Shown here piece by piece: positions 1 to 12,937 of a stretch of 64,000 bases of DNA. The stretch is from Canna indica. Its lineage: Eukaryota; Streptophyta; Magnoliopsida; Zingiberales; Cannaceae. The notes under the pieces are model-generated. The model was not told where the DNA came from and ran no database searches. It worked only from the letters and a program-made list of their open reading frames with translations. Each line of letters begins with the position of its first letter. Position 1 is the first letter of the stretch. The stretch is from positions 24,546,001-24,610,000 of the forward strand of contig CP136897.1 of the NCBI GenBank assembly GCA_034359265.1, written 5' to 3'. A program made the position numbers and the translations under genes.

Positions 1-1198
1 AAAAATCTCAAAAAATTCATCAAGAATCTGATTTAAAATGGAACCTTGAAGTTGGGCTTCGAAAACACAAAGTATCATCATTCTTGAAATATCAATCCTT
101 CCGATACTTTGATTTTTTCTTCAAAAACTTCAAATGAAAACTCATGTATACTATTAGGATTCCATTTCTAATATCATTCACATAATTTCTTCAGTAAAAT
201 CGCTCCTAGAAATGATTTTGATACCTTGAATGATAGCAAGAAATATCGATTTTTTCATTAAAATCAATATAGGATGAAAAATGGTCTTTGAAAATTCTTT
301 TGAGTTCAAACTTTATTCATGCATTTCAAATGACCATTCAATATTTGGTATCAAAAATTTTCATCCAAAAATTGGTATCAAAGTTTTTCATCGAAAATAT
401 GATGTTGTATAGATTTAAAAGTTTGATTTTTTTTCAAATATGATCTTGTATAAATTTAAAAGTGTGATTTTTGAAATCTTGAAGTATAGGTTGACCTAAG
501 TCAACAAAATAACTTAAAATTTTCATCTTAAGCCCAAACTTGATTCATAGACTTACATTCTCTCATGTTTGATGTCCAGATGCCTAAGTTTGAAAAAATA
601 TGAGTAGATAGCAAAAACTTGATACTTAGCATTTTCATGTTTTCATGCTTATTTCAAATGAAAATGTGCTAAGTTCATATTTGGATCAAATGACATTCTT
701 TTCACTTCAAACTTGATATACATATTTTACATGACTATATCTTTGTGTTTTGAAAGTTTGAATGAAATCTAAAAATGTCATGAAAATTGTATGATTTTGT
801 TTCATGATAAATACTTGTTTTCTATCGCTTTGGTTGAGATTTTCATGTTTCATGAAAAATACTCCTTAGAGTCTCAACTTCATGAAAAAATATTTGTGTT
901 TTATCCCTTTGGCAAGATGGACCTTTCTTGCCATTTTTGATTGATGTCAAAAGGGGGAGAAGCGCATAAGAAAAATAGGGAGAAAATTATAGGTAAAGGG
1001 GGAGAGAAAATTATAGGTAAATGGGAGGAACATATAGGAAATCTATGCATATAGATAGGAGGAGTTTATTTTTATAGATATACATGTTGATAGGGGGAGA
1101 AATCCCTTAGTTGATATATGCTTTAAGCATATAGGAAATCTATATGCTTTAATGATATATTTTTTAAGGATGTTTGTCATCATCAAAAAGAGGGAGAT
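1..1198 (+). mobile_element. Sirevirus-like element A, 3' part of internal region
   Basis: AT-rich non-coding DNA that matches, in order, the 27.1-28.6 kb part of element B-C. It shares the module with the inverted motif TTGACC-AAGTCAA (about 490) and the phrases around 540-620 and 840-960. From about 950 to 1110 it carries repeated purine tracts of the GGGGGAGA type. A final tract (AAAAAGAGGGAGAT) ends directly before the LTR and is the likely polypurine tract. Several polypurine tracts before the 3' LTR are a known Sirevirus trait. No pol coding is visible. The 5' end lies outside the window. Confidence 0.75.
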
Positions 1199-2606
1199 TG
1201 TTGGCTTTAGTTTTTCAACCTTGGTTTTAATCTCGGTTTTGATGATAACAAATATGGAAGTAATATTTCGTTGAGAAATCTTTCAGGTTCCATATCAACT
1301 AGCGTTCGATGTCCTCGATCGAATAAATCGAAGAAATCGCAAAATCGGAAGGACATTGATCGTCGCATTCAGGTTCATCGTGGAAATTCTCGAAGATCGA
1401 TGTGTGCACCAAAGATGCATTGGACGAGTCCAAAGATCACATGGAAAGCTCTCCAAGTTGATGCGCATTGAAAGCCAGAACCCGAAAATGAAGCGCAGAA
1501 GAAAATCGGCTGAAAAAAATAAAAATCAGCCTATGTTCGGTCGACAGGGCGGTCGACCGAATAGAGTTGGGAAGTTGGCAATAGCCAATTCGGTCGACCG
1601 GTCGATTGACTGAACACTGCCAAAAACTAATAGTGGCTACTTCGGTCGACCGGTCGATCGACCGACATAGGCCAAAAATGGGCAGTAGCCCTAGCGGTCG
1701 ACCGAATGGAGAATCGCGCGTCAGCTTCCCCTGCGTTGGTCGATCAACCATTCGACCGATCGTCTGTAACGAATAGTTTTTTATCCGTTGAGCTGTCGTT
1801 TCTTTGAGAGGGTATAAATATACCATCATCTAACTCATTTGATCTCTCTTCTTCACTCTCACAGATATTATTGAGCATCAAAAAGAGAGATCTAAGCCTT
1901 CTAAATATTGAATTGCTTGCGCTCTGCTCTTCTGGCGACAATTTCTTCAAGCGCCACCTGCTGCCTCAACTCGGGTTTCAATTCAAGAGCTACGACTTGG
2001 CGATTCAAGGTTTTGAAAGATTGAAAAAGAGCATTTACTCTTAGTTTTATTCTTAGCTCTTTTGATTGTATTTTGATTGTTATTTGAACGACTTTAATTT
2101 GGATTTGTGCCTGTGATAGACCTAGGGCTGTTAGGTCGTGAAATTGGTGGTAGCCTTGGTGTTTGAGGTTTAAATCCACCGGTGTAAATTAAACTTAGTT
2201 TTTACTAGGATTAGTTGAGTTGTCCCTTAGGTTGAGGTGGGAGAGTGCTCTCGGTAGAAAGGCGGGATACTTCCGGGTGTGGAAGTGCCTTCGGTTGGAG
2301 AGCGGAGACTTTCCGATGGAAAGTCCTCTGTGTAAGGGAAATGTAATTAATCTAGTAAAGCTTAGTTTGGAAATCCTAAGCAGCTTAGGTAGTGTAGTAG
2401 GCACTGGGGCCGAACCACTGTAAATTCTTGTGTTTGCATTGGTTTAATTGTTTATGCTTAATTGTTCATTTTGCTTCCGCATCAAATCGTAAAATTATAA
2501 TTTGCCTAACTAATTAAGAAACGATTAAAATTAGAATTTATGCTAATTAATTTAGTAAATATACTATTCACCCCCGCCCCTTTTTAGTGTTGCTATTTCG
2601 CTTACA
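1199..2606 (+). repeat. 3' LTR of Sirevirus-like element A
   Basis: A 1408-bp LTR starting TGTTGGCTTTAG and ending CGCTTACA. It is homologous along its length to the LTRs at 21958, 28660 and 55101. U3 carries a cluster of GGTCGACC-type palindromes (1536-1770). A TATA box (GGTATAAATATACC) follows at about 1809, so transcription should start near 1840. The 5' mate is off the window, so the insertion cannot be dated here. Confidence 0.85.
1536..1770 (+). promoter_or_regulatory. GGTCGACC palindrome array in U3 of LTR A
   Basis: At least five GTCGAC sites lie within about 235 bp, inside longer palindromes such as TCGGTCGACCGG and GGTCGATCGACCG. They are separated by variants of a GGCAGTAGCC spacer. 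The array ends about 40 bp before the TATA box, the position of an enhancer. Palindromic repeats upstream of the LTR TATA are known in Sireviruses. Which factor binds them is unknown. Confidence 0.6.
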
Positions 2607-3185
2607 AGTTTTATTTTTATAAGAAACATTTGCCTTTAAATCTACACCCATTAAATTTTAATTAAATATATTAAAATTTAATAAACATATACTTTATTAG
2701 CTGCAGTCGGCGCCTAAAATTTCTTATCCCTCGTTTTTTTTGCCACTCGCGCCTTCTCCTCCAATCTGCGGCCCTATCACCTCTAATTCTGCAGCTATCA
2801 CCTTCGATCTCCTCAAATTCTGCAACTGTATCACCTTCGACCTCCTCTAGTTCCACATCCCTTTCACCAAGTCTTGCGGCCTTCGATCTTCTCCAGTTCC
2901 GCAGCCCTTTCACCAAGTCTCGCGGCCTTCGATCTCCTCCAATTTTGCAACCCTATCACCGAGTCTCGCACCGTCGATCTCCTCTAATCTCATCCAATCT
3001 CACCGAATATCTCACTTGCGAGCCTTCTCCTCCAACCTCACCCAATCCATAGCCCTATTTCTTGTGTGAGCGCCCCTCACACACCTTCTCCTTCACCACG
3101 CCCTATTTCCGGCCCCTCACGAGACTTCTCCTCGAGTCGTCCATCGCAACAGTCACAAATCTAGAGGGAGGTAAGATCATGTGAC
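2607..3185. repeat. Degenerate pyrimidine-rich minisatellite
   Basis: After 130 bp of AT-rich DNA there is a CT-rich stretch (about 2740-3130) made of imperfect units of roughly 45 bp built on the phrases CCTTCGATCTCCTCC and CCCTTTCACCAAGTCTCGCGG. It ends with GAGGTAAG at about 3168, which would suit a splice donor, so it could be a 5' untranslated exon of a transposon gene. No coding frame is convincing. Confidence 0.4.
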
Positions 3186-3415
3186 TACATATTTTGTTTC
3201 AGTTGTAATTATATTTTTCTTATTAATTATAATTTTTTTAGTTAAAAATATATTGTCGCTAATCCTAATTAATTTTCTGAGTAAAATTAATTGTTTCTAC
3301 ATATATAGTTTTTATAGGCAATTAAATATTTAAATTATCTATTAATTAAATATAATGCAAAAAAATTTAGCATAATTTTTAATTTAAAGTCAATAAAATA
3401 TTACTTTTATTAAAG

Positions 3416-3418
<3 letters not shown>
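3186..3418. other. AT-rich DNA without recognised content
   Basis: Very AT-rich sequence between the minisatellite and the TA microsatellite. I see no coding frame, terminal repeat or RNA gene in it. Confidence 0.5.
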
Positions 3419-3466
<48 letters not shown>

Positions 3467-3560
3467 GATATTTTATAGGCAAACATGATACATGTTTCAT
3501 ATATATATATATATATATATATAATGATATTTTATAGGCAAACATGATACATGTTTCTAA
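3419..3560. repeat. (TA)n microsatellites within a short duplication
   Basis: Two TA runs (about 3419-3463 and 3500-3521) are each followed by the same roughly 37-bp phrase beginning AATGATATTTTATAGGC, so the microsatellite plus flank is duplicated in tandem. Confidence 0.85.
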
Positions 3561-3959
3561 CCGTGTATGTATATTAAAGACAAATATAAATGTCTCTATT
3601 AATATTTTTAGAGGAAAATATAAATGCCTCCAATAATATTTCTAGATGCAAATATATATGCATCTATTAATATTTTTAAAGGCAAATATATACGCATCTA
3701 TTAATATTTTTAGAGGCAAACGTATATGCCTCTATTAATATTTTTAGAGGCAAATATATATGCCTCTATTAATATTTCTATAGGCCAAATATATATGCCT
3801 CTATTATATTTGTAGAGACAAATATATTATAGATCTCTAATACTTTTAGTGAGGGAGCTCTAGAGACAAACAATTATATTTGTCTCTAAAAGATACAGAG
3901 ACAAATATTTAACTTTTACATACAAATTTGGTTATCTAATTGTCACTTTTATTGTAGTG
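3561..3959. mobile_element. CACTA-type element end with 34-bp tandem repeats
   Basis: The right end reads TTTTATTGTAGTG at 3959, the reverse complement of a CACTACAATAAAA terminus. Inside it are about seven tandem 34-bp units (TATTAATATTTTTAGAGGC followed by ATATATGCC), typical of CACTA subterminal repeats. The segment also shares AGAGACAAAT/TCTCT motifs with the mini-CACTA at 31338. No matching left terminus lies in the window; it may have been lost or lie beyond element A. The element abuts the transposase remnant at 3960, so it appears to have inserted there. Confidence 0.5.
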
Positions 3960-6448
3960 CGTGAAAGACGATCAAATCTGATCTGCACTATTGATTCAAA
4001 ATAAAATGAGCGGAATGTTGAAATTTCTTGGATGATATACGATTCAGATATTGATTCTTCAATAGCTACAGTATTATTTACTTTTTTCTTCAGAAAATTC
4101 ATGTATCTTTCAAATAAGTACATCCACCGGTATTGAACAAGGCCACCAACTCGTGCCTCGTATGCCAAGTGTATCGGTAGATGCTCCAGCTTGTATAAAA
4201 TTCCAACAATATTACGTACTTTCAAGTGCTGACATATCTTCGACTCGAAGAACATTTGCACAAATGTTTTTGAAAAATATACTTAATTCAGTCAACGTAC
4301 AAACCCCAAATATTATCAGGTAGAAGATCTCGAAATGCGATCGGAAGCAATCTCTGCATGAATACATGACAATCATGGCTCTTCATCCTTGATATTTTGC
4401 AATCATCGACGTTCACACATCGAGATAAGTTTGAGGCATATCCATCGGGTAATCTGAGTTCTTTGATCCATTAACAAACATCTTCTATCTGTTGTTTATT
4501 AATACAAACGGGGCCTTCGGTTTCAGATATCGTCTGTTGACCTCTTAAAACTCCAACTCTGGCCTCTTACAATGTATTTTTAGATCATGTCGGGCCTTGA
4601 CATTTTCTTTAGTTTTCCCGGGAACATCCATCAAAGTGTTAAAAATATTATCAAACACATTTTTCTCAATGTGCATGACGTCCAAATTATGTCGAATCAG
4701 TAATGAACTCCAATACGGTAATTCTCAAAAGATATTATTTTTCACCCAATTATGTGTTTGACTAAAGCCCGACACTCTTTCATTCCGACCAAACACTATC
4801 TCTGGAAGTGCTGAAACACGTGCTAACATTTGTTCACCAAACAACATCGGTGATGGCTCATCTCTTTCGACTCCGCCCTTAGTAAATTTATTACGATTCC
4901 TTCGATATTGATGGTTAGCCGGCAGGAATCGATAATGACAATCAAAGAATGAGATTTTTCGTCTGTTCTGAAGACTGAATGATTTATTGTGTTTCACACA
5001 ATACAGACAAGAGAATCAGACGTGAGTGCTCCAACCAAACAACATATCGTAGGCCGGAAAATCATTGATTGTCCACAAGACCGCGGCCTTTAAATTGAAG
5101 TTTTGCTTCCGATGACAATCATAAGTGACAGCTTCATCAGTCTATAATGTTTTCAATTCATCTATTAGGGGTCTGATAAATACGTCAATTTCTTTTCGAG
5201 GACCCTTAGGACCCGGAATAATCATCGAAAGATAAATAAATTCATCTTTCATACACATTGACGATGACAAATTATAAACTGTTAGCAGCACTGGCCAAAC
5301 TGAATAAGGAGTTGCAGAATGACCATTAGGATTAAAACCACCCGTTCACAATCCTAATCTGATATTTCTACTAGCAAATGAAGGATAACATGTATCCAAA
5401 TGTTTCTATGCTTCACTGTCGGATGGATGAGTCATTACTGTATCATCACAACTTTTTGCATGCCAACTCATGTAGGGGGCGTCTTTTCCGACATAAATAA
5501 TCTTTGAAGCCTCGGTGTCAGTGGAGAATACCGAAGCACCTTAAACGAAATATTTTTCTGTCGAACCGATTTCTTCTCCTTATAACGAGGATGTTCGCAT
5601 GCAGGGAATTTATCCAACTGCGCATTTTTTTTATAACATAAAATGTAGTTATTTTGGCACACGTGTATTATTTCGTACCCAAGCCCTAATTTTCTCATCA
5701 ACTTTTCAGTCTTATAAAAAGTTGGCTCAAACTTGTTATCAGTAGGCAGCATTCCATTAATTAATCCCACAATCCGATCAAACGCAACCCCGCTGATATT
5801 ACAATCGGCCTTGATTTTCAGGAGTTGCGTCATTGTCGAAAACCTAGTGTATTTAGGATAATTCTCATATAAAAGTTCATCGACAACTTTCAACATCTCG
5901 TAAAATTTTGCGACTTCTCTATTCGGTAATTCAATATCTACTGTGGGTTGTACTTCTGGTGGCAATTCTGTGACATCAACACCCGTAGTATCTGGTGGCA
6001 CTGACGTCTCAGTAACTGACCGATCGACATTATCATTCAGCTGGAATTAACCCCCAAGACCATCGAGTATCATAGTTCTATATGGATTAAATGGACTAGA
6101 TGAAGAAACACCAGTAGAGGAAGATTCACCATGTGTCTGAACGATCGGATTGCTCGACGTTCCGACTTCATGTGACTCCCTGTGACAAGTCCATATAAAA
6201 TATCTTGGTGCAAATCCTTTGTTATATAGATGCAGAGTGATAGTTTCTCGATCCAAAAATCGTGCAATCAAGCAAATACGACACGGGCATCGGATTTTTT
6301 CACCGGCGCTAACGAATTTCCGATTTAAATAGGTAAATTTTAGGAAGTAAGTTACGCATAATCGAAATTCATTCGTTAAAGCTCCACGATCAAGATGTCG
6401 GTACATCCAACTTCGATCGCCCGACATGATTCTATCAATCAATGACAA
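3960..6448 (-). pseudogene. CACTA TNP2-type transposase, broken
   Basis: Reads leftward from 6448. The first 130 codons match the transposase-associated domain (DRSWMYRHLDRG, then a Cys/His segment IRCPCRICL and a LHLYNKGF-like stretch). A TAA near 6047 interrupts; the same frame continues at 6001 with a TNP2 N-terminal segment (LGLGYEIIHVCQNNYILCYK, then LTPRLQRLFMS). After a frameshift near 5468 the TNP2 core continues to about 4560 and includes the family phrase HNLDVMHIEKNVFDNIFNTL at about 4640-4700. A DUF4218-like segment (LAYEARVGGLVQYRWMYLFE) lies at 3990-4261. Several stops sit where the family has Trp, Arg or Gln, consistent with C-to-T decay. It is non-functional. Confidence 0.85.
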
Positions 6449-7370
6449 TATCTTCAGTTAATGTCTTTAGGTGAGATGATCCTATTCCATTCGGTATTCA
6501 TATTATTCATATTGCACTAAGTATTTCTTTTAACTGTTAACTTCATTCTAAAGTTTGGTAGCCTCTTCCTATATTTCTCCTAATACGCATATCATCTGGG
6601 CGCGTATCGGAGAACAAAAGATATACAATAGCCAAAATTTAAGAATGAGTTAACGGTTAAAAGAAAAAATTAAGTGCAATACAAATAATATATTCCCAAA
6701 TTATCTAATTAGGGACAATTCAAGGGTTATACGTTGTATAAAAGATCATCGAGTTCTTTTACATGAACATACATCCCCCGAATGGATATAAGGTTTTGCT
6801 AAATCATATTCAACTCGTCGATGCGTATGTGAAACATATCTACTCGTCAAATGGATGTTTATTTTCTAAATATTTTGATGCCGGTTTGACTCCACAGTGG
6901 ACGATTCTGACGCGAGTCCAAAGTGGACGATGTTATTATTAAACATTAAACATCATAAAATTAATCTAATTAATCTAAACTAAATTTAATTAACAGATAT
7001 TATCATTAAACATTAAACATTATAAACTTAATCTAAACATTAAACACTTAACCTAAAAAACATTAAATATTAATCTAAACAATAATCTAATCTAAATTAA
7101 TGTAATCTAAACATTAATCTACATTAATCAAATTAATCTAAACAATTAATTAATCTAATCTAGATTTAGGGTTTAATAAAAGAAAACAAAATATTTAGGG
7201 TTTAACCCAAAATCACTATTATGACGCCGGAGTCCAGTGTCCGACATTGGACACTCGATTTTGCTTCGACGGTCGGCCGAAACCCTAAGATTTAGAGTTT
7301 CAGTCGGCCCTAGTAGGAGAAGAATAGGGGGCTTTGAGAATACCTGGAGGCGTAGGGCGCAGCGGAGGCG
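6449..7370. other. CACTA 5' region, AT-rich, with short tandem repeats
   Basis: DNA upstream of the transposase start. From about 6940 to 7160 it is built of repeated variants of the phrase TAATCTAAACATTAA. From 7190 it becomes more GC-rich up to the solo LTR, and this sequence resumes after 9876. I see no second transposon gene. Confidence 0.5.
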
Positions 7371-9469
7371 TGTCACACCCCAACTTAGGGTCGTGTGACC
7401 GACCAGGATCTATGTCCTACCCTGAAGCCTACTACATACACTAACTAACCGAAATAGAAACACATAATGAAAACAACGATTCAGCTTTATTCAAATCTTT
7501 AAAAAAGGTTCACAATTTTGCTTTAAAATATGAAAAAGTTCTGAAACATCAGTCACCATAGGAAACAACTCAAGTTTTAAATCAAGTACATATTTTCGAA
7601 TAGACAATCTTAGTGTATTAAAAGAAACAACTGCCCTAGACCTCTAGACTATGACTAGTGGACGCTGCTACGAGATCTACGCCACCGCCTGCCCTCCAGC
7701 TGCACCATGTCTCCAAGCTTCCTCTCACTGATCGGGCTCTACAAAATAAGAAAATAAATCGTGACTCCACATGGGACTTAGTGAGCAGTTCATCTGAACC
7801 ACCACATAAGTCCTCAATAATCACACACACACACACACATATTATATATATATATATAAAGTTAGGGATATAAGTTGCTTATGTTATCACAACCGACCCC
7901 AGGGGTCATCCTGTATAGGCCATACATTCATGTAAGTAGCCATAACAGCCTAACTACGCCACATGGCACTCGGCCCCTAAGGCCTACTCATGGTCTAGTG
8001 ATTCGGCCATAACCAGCCCTACCACACACAGATAGTAACATACTGGCCGTTCGGGCCACACAGCACATAAGTGAATCAAAGCAAACTCCGGGCCGTCGAC
8101 TAGGATGGTCTGCTAGTCTCTGGACACCGACTGGGGTAGGGATAGATAGGCCCACCCAACTGGGGTCTGACACTTAGCGGGTCTGCTGGTGCAATCTCAA
8201 GACCCAATCACTGGTCGAGTCAAGCATTAGTCATTCCGACTACCCATGCTTCTCGGCAGACCACCACAACCACATCACACAAATAATGTGTGCTAGAGTT
8301 TCCTTATTAAAATCCCGGGTGTCCGCCCGTGCCCGGCCTTTTTCTTCGGCCCCATCATGTGCACACTATGGTTCGCAGAATGGTCCTTAGGTGTGAGGCC
8401 TAACTCGTCTACTTTGGAATTTTCATATCTTACACACACTTTATAATTTCATGTAAATCATCTAGCATCATATGCTACCTTTTGCTAATGTAAACTACAT
8501 GTTATAGACTTGGAAATGCACCCATTAACGATACCGGACAACATATAAACTATAATGAAATTTCTTCACAACACCTACTATGTATAGCCACATTATTCAA
8601 TAATAAAAAATTTAAATTCTGCATTAAACCATAAATTCAACAAGGAAATAAATTATCTAACATGGTAAAAGTATCACCACATTTCAGAAATTAAAGAGGA
8701 AAGGTCTAAGGATGGTTACTATCCTACTATTCTACTAATTACATACATCAACATAGTAGCCTTCCTTAGTTAGAGTCTTACCTATATGTCATCTTAATTC
8801 TAATTGTTAATCTAGGCAACTTGTCATGCCCTATTGTTTGAGTATTCCTAACCATGAGGTTTAACTTCTAGAAGTCACCATCTCCCCCAATCCTTGCTCG
8901 GCCGAGCCTCAAAGGATAAGAACAAGAGGGAAGGACCAACCCCAACCTTACTATCTTGTTTTCGATCTATCCTAATTAAGACCTTAATCAAGCCACACAC
9001 CCCTTTGCTCAGCCAAACCATGGGCATGGAGTTTTCCCTTTGCTTGGTCAAGCCTACTAGGCTTTAGAGGATGAGTTCCAATCATCACTTTCAGTAAGTA
9101 AATTATGAATCCACTCGACATGGATTTAAGATCGTTCAAAGGGGGTTTACATCTGTCAAGGGAATTGGGAAAATTTTCGGCATGACCTTTCCCCTTTTCC
9201 CTTGATTCGACAGCCCCTAAAATATCAAGAATCTGACAAAAACTACAGAGATTCGATGTAACAATAATTAAAGCAGTGGTAAGAAGGTCAAGGTACCATG
9301 AATCATCGAAAACTCGCGAGAAACTCGACACCTAGCAGTCCTAGGGGTTCGTCTACCCGCCTCCCCCAAATCAATGAAAAGTAACCACTCACCTTACTTA
9401 AGGAAGAAGAAGGGTGGACGTTGGCGATCTCAAACCTTCAGATGACGACACAATCTCCGGCGCCAACCA

Positions 9470-9558
<89 letters not shown>

Positions 9559-9876
9559 GCAGTGTGCGGCTCCAAGATGAGCCGCACGGCTCATGATGGG
9601 GGATTTTATTCCCTCATCCACTAATGACCCATTTGCCCCTCTAGATGACTTAGCCTCTACTCGACTCGATCTGAGTCCGATTCAATCTCCGATTCTATCC
9701 TTATGCACGAGTCGAACTCAACTCTAATAAGACATCTAATGCATAAACTTCATACTTTCATGGGTCGAGTTATACCTTCTACTAGAGGCGATTCCGAGGT
9801 TCGACCCGACTAACCCCGGGTTCGGCGCGCTGCACTAAAATAGATTTTTATATTAGGAAATTTTTCGAATCTTACA
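7371..9876 (-). mobile_element. Solo LTR G, Tekay/Del-like Gypsy
   Basis: A 2506-bp unit bounded by TGTCACACCCC and CTTACA, flanked by AGGCG (7366-7370) and AGGCA (9877-9881), a 4-of-5 target duplication. It belongs with copies H, I and J. On the minus strand the LTR starts TGTAAG and ends GGGGTGTGACA, the form that in plant Tekay/Del chromoviruses precedes the TTGGTATCAGAGC primer site. A TATA-like AATAAAAT lies at about 9604 on the minus strand. No internal element sequence is attached, so it arose by LTR-LTR recombination. Confidence 0.75.
9472..9556. repeat. (TC)n microsatellite
   Basis: About 42 uninterrupted TC dinucleotides inside solo LTR G. The homologous places in H and J lack this expansion. 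The serine/leucine open frames across it are artefacts. Confidence 0.95.
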
Positions 9877-9959
9877 AGGCATCAACGGGTAGCAGGCATC
9901 ATCGGCGTCGATCGGGGGTAGTAGGGAAGAAATGGGGGCGTCGGGCGCGAGGTCGAGTT

Positions 9960-10336
9960 AAATAAACTTATCAGCAACGACTCACTTATCCGTTACAAAG
10001 TCATTTTTGATAAATACATATCATCAACAATGGCCGCACGTCCTATGCAAAGCCGATGTTGATAAATATTTCATTTTTGCACCGCGAGCGGATGGATAAT
10101 ATCATTAGCAACGACTGACGCGGCCTTAAGGACACCGTTGCTGATATGTTATATCATTTGCGCGCCATGTTCGCGGCATCCGCTTGGTAGCAATGGCCAG
10201 AGTGGCCTTAAGTAAGCTGTTGCAGATATATCATATCTGCAATGACCTGAGCGGTCGTAAGAAAATCGTTAGTAATTGCAATAGCATGAGCGACCATTGC
10301 TGATGACCGTTGTTGAATAACATATTTCTAGTAGTG
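9960..10336 (-). repeat. CACTA subterminal repeats and terminal inverted repeat
   Basis: Phrases such as ATCAGCAACG, GCAACGACTG, CCGTTGCTGAT and CCATTGCTGATGACCGTTG recur in both orientations. The terminus CACTACTAGAAAT (minus) ends at 10336. In CACTA elements such arrays bind the TNPA-type protein; that role is inferred here. The flanking 3 bp are TGT. Confidence 0.65.
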
Positions 10337-10581
10337 TGTTTCCGAGCATCAACAAAATGTTTCCTCCAAAAATATGAGAAAAATCTAATAGAAGAGAAAC
10401 CACATAAAGATTCCAACACTATCCTCATTGTCACTATCCAAGAAATTTAACAAAAAAATTAATGGAGATTATACAAATAAATAATATTATCATTCATTTT
10501 CTCTTTTGTATTTGTTATAACTTATAACCAAACAAAAATTCTTCGTTCCTTTTTCTTATATCCAAGGAAGGGAAGAGAACC
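10337..10581. other. Flank between the CACTA element and solo LTR H
   Basis: AT-rich sequence with no coding signal. Joined across H (10581 to 20429) it forms a partial inverted repeat (AAGGGAAGAGAA facing TTCTCTTCCCTT), so H may have inserted near the centre of a small foldback repeat. Confidence 0.4.
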
Positions 10582-11173
10582 TGTCATGCCCCAACTCAGG
10601 GTCACGTGACCGGCCATGATATATGTGCATATACCCCGAAGCCTAACCATGCACATGCCAAAACAAATAATGTAGCATAAAGAAAATAACAAGTTTTATT
10701 TTAAAGGAAAAACGAATCAACACCAAGTTTAGTTTAATAGCTCAGAAATAAATAAAAATGCGAAAATGCGATTAAGTCCAATTCAGTTCAAAAGTTTAGT
10801 GAGATAAAACCTGAAATAAATGACATAAATGCCCTCAGGGCTACAACTCCAATCAAACTAATACAAGTACATGACGACTACTAAAAGACTCGACTACGAC
10901 CCTAACTAGGACTGCTATGAGATCCAGCGGCTCCTCTGCCCTCCAGCGACGCCAAGTGCATCCAACCCACCTCATCGGTCAGGCTCTGCAAAACAGAAAT
11001 CACATGACAACAGGTGAGTTCAAAGAACTCAACGAGCGATTTTACCCACCCTCACAAATAAACACAGAGATAACATAAATAATTATATCTCTAAAAATGC
11101 AATGTCACAAAGGTGTGACTAGCTACCAGGCCAATAGGCCACCCATGGCCACAGCATCTAACTCTCCAAAGAG

Positions 11174-11387
11174 GTGCATCAAGCCGTAGCCCTACCATGC
11201 CCGAAGGCAACATCGCCAACAAAAGAATGCATCAGGCTGAAGCCCTACCATGCTCGAAGGCAACATCACCAACAAAAATGTGCATCAGGCCGAAGCCCTA
11301 CCATGCCCAAAGGCAACATCACCAAGAAAAAAAGTGCATCGGGCCGAAGCCCTACCATGCCGAAGGCAACCGCACATACTTGGACAA
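11174..11387. repeat. 53-bp tandem repeat, 4 copies, in solo LTR H
   Basis: Units starting TGCATCAGGCCGAAGCCC at 11175, 11228, 11281 and 11335. Overlapping open frames on both strands are by-products of the repeat. Confidence 0.9.
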
Positions 11388-11435
11388 TCAGGAAAGGCCC
11401 TCTGAACGTACCCTGCAGGTTGGGAATTTGGCATC

Positions 11436-11625
11436 CAACCACCCGGGCGTAGCCCATAACCCGGCTTCTAATTGAGCTGCTCCGCCATTTCCAAGGATAT
11501 GGCGCATCAAGACCTAAGTCAAGATTCTCCCAACCACCCGAGCGTAGCCCGTAACCCGGCTTCTAATTGAGCTGCTCCGCCATTTCCAAGGATATGGCGC
11601 ATCAAGACCTAAGTCAAGATTCTCC
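11436..11625. repeat. 95-bp tandem duplication in solo LTR H
   Basis: Two nearly identical units, from CAACCACCCGGGCGTAGCCC at 11436 and its copy at 11531, each running through ATATGGCGCATCAAGACC to AGATTCTCC. Confidence 0.9.
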
Positions 11626-12937
11626 TATGGTGTCCTAGGGGTGTCCTCATTATGAAGCGTCTCAACACTCCAAACCCGACTCCTATCCCTTAAACACATA
11701 ATGTCATGAACCCGTGTGGTTTTATTTCATGAATACCTTGTAAGTTGGTTCATAACAGATTATTCTCACCCTTAACACAATTTTAATTATATAATTAAAA
11801 TTTAGATAATCTGTTATATGACTATACGATAGGTTATACGACTATATTCACATATACACACACATTACAGCAAACAAATTAAAATCTGCACAGATTCATC
11901 ATCTCAGCATACAATTCCAGCAAACATGCAATTTCAGCATACTTATAGAATTAAATCCGAAAATTAACAAAAATTAATCCCTAAATTACCATTAGGACAG
12001 AATACTAATCTCAGGAATTAATTCACAGAAATCATACTTTTCATCAAGATCCACAAGAAACCACACACTTAAACCAAGAATCAAGCATTAAGATCAAGAA
12101 CCCCCTTCTCAAGAACCCTTAATTAGTCATTATTGTTGGGTGAAATGGCCACACTAGAGGGGGAGTGAATAGTGTGTTAACTAAATCAATTAGTCTAAAT
12201 TCTGATTTTAATCGTTTCTGGATTAGTTAGGCTAAGCACAATATTTATAGCACGCAGAAGCAATAAACACAAACAAATACAACAATGCTAACACGGTAAT
12301 TTATAGTGGTTCGACCCTAATGACTACTCCACTACCTAAGCACCCCGCTTAGGATTTTCAAACTTAGTTTACTAGATTAAATCGTTTCCCTTACAAAGTG
12401 GACTTTAACTCGAAGAGTCTCACTCTCGACCTAAGGCACTTCCACACCCAGAAGTCTCCGCTTTCTTACCGAGAGCACTCTTCCACCTCAAACTAAGGGA
12501 CAACTCAACTAATCCTAGCAAACTACATTTACACAAGTGGCTTTACACCTTCTACACCAAAGTAACCACTTACACACAAGACCTAACACTAGGTCTTCTT
12601 GCAAGCTCAATTATAATGAAATAAAACAACAAAATACACAAGTAATGGAGCAAATAAATAATACAACAAATACTTACCTCCAAACACGAGTCCTAGTTCC
12701 TCTTGATGCCTCAATGATGAATCGTTCAAGGCTTGAAGGCAAGATCAAGGATATATCATGGAAACTAGGGCTTTCAAAAAGATGGCTAAAAAAAAAGCTT
12801 TAGAGATGATCAAATGTGGTTCAATAAAAGCTTGGATAAATTGTTAAGAAGGTTTAATAAAGGATGGAGAGGAGTATTTATAACCCCTTAACTGATCGGC
12901 AGCTCAACGGGCAGAAAACTAGCCATTTCCGCCGTTC

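Larger units (their letters stand above)
3960..10336 (-). mobile_element. CACTA (En/Spm-like) transposon, 5' end at right, 3' end missing
   Basis: The right terminus is CACTACTAGAAATATG read on the minus strand, ending at 10336. Next to it (about 9960-10320) are subterminal repeats around the phrase GCAACGGCC, in both orientations. The minus-strand transposase occupies 3960-6448. A Tekay-like solo LTR (7371-9876) splits the upstream region. The left terminus is not seen, and another CACTA-type end abuts the transposase at 3959. Confidence 0.7.

Noticed and set aside
9414..9624. Three overlapping open frames with long Leu-Ser or Arg-Glu runs
   Set aside because: They are translations of the (TC)n microsatellite on both strands.
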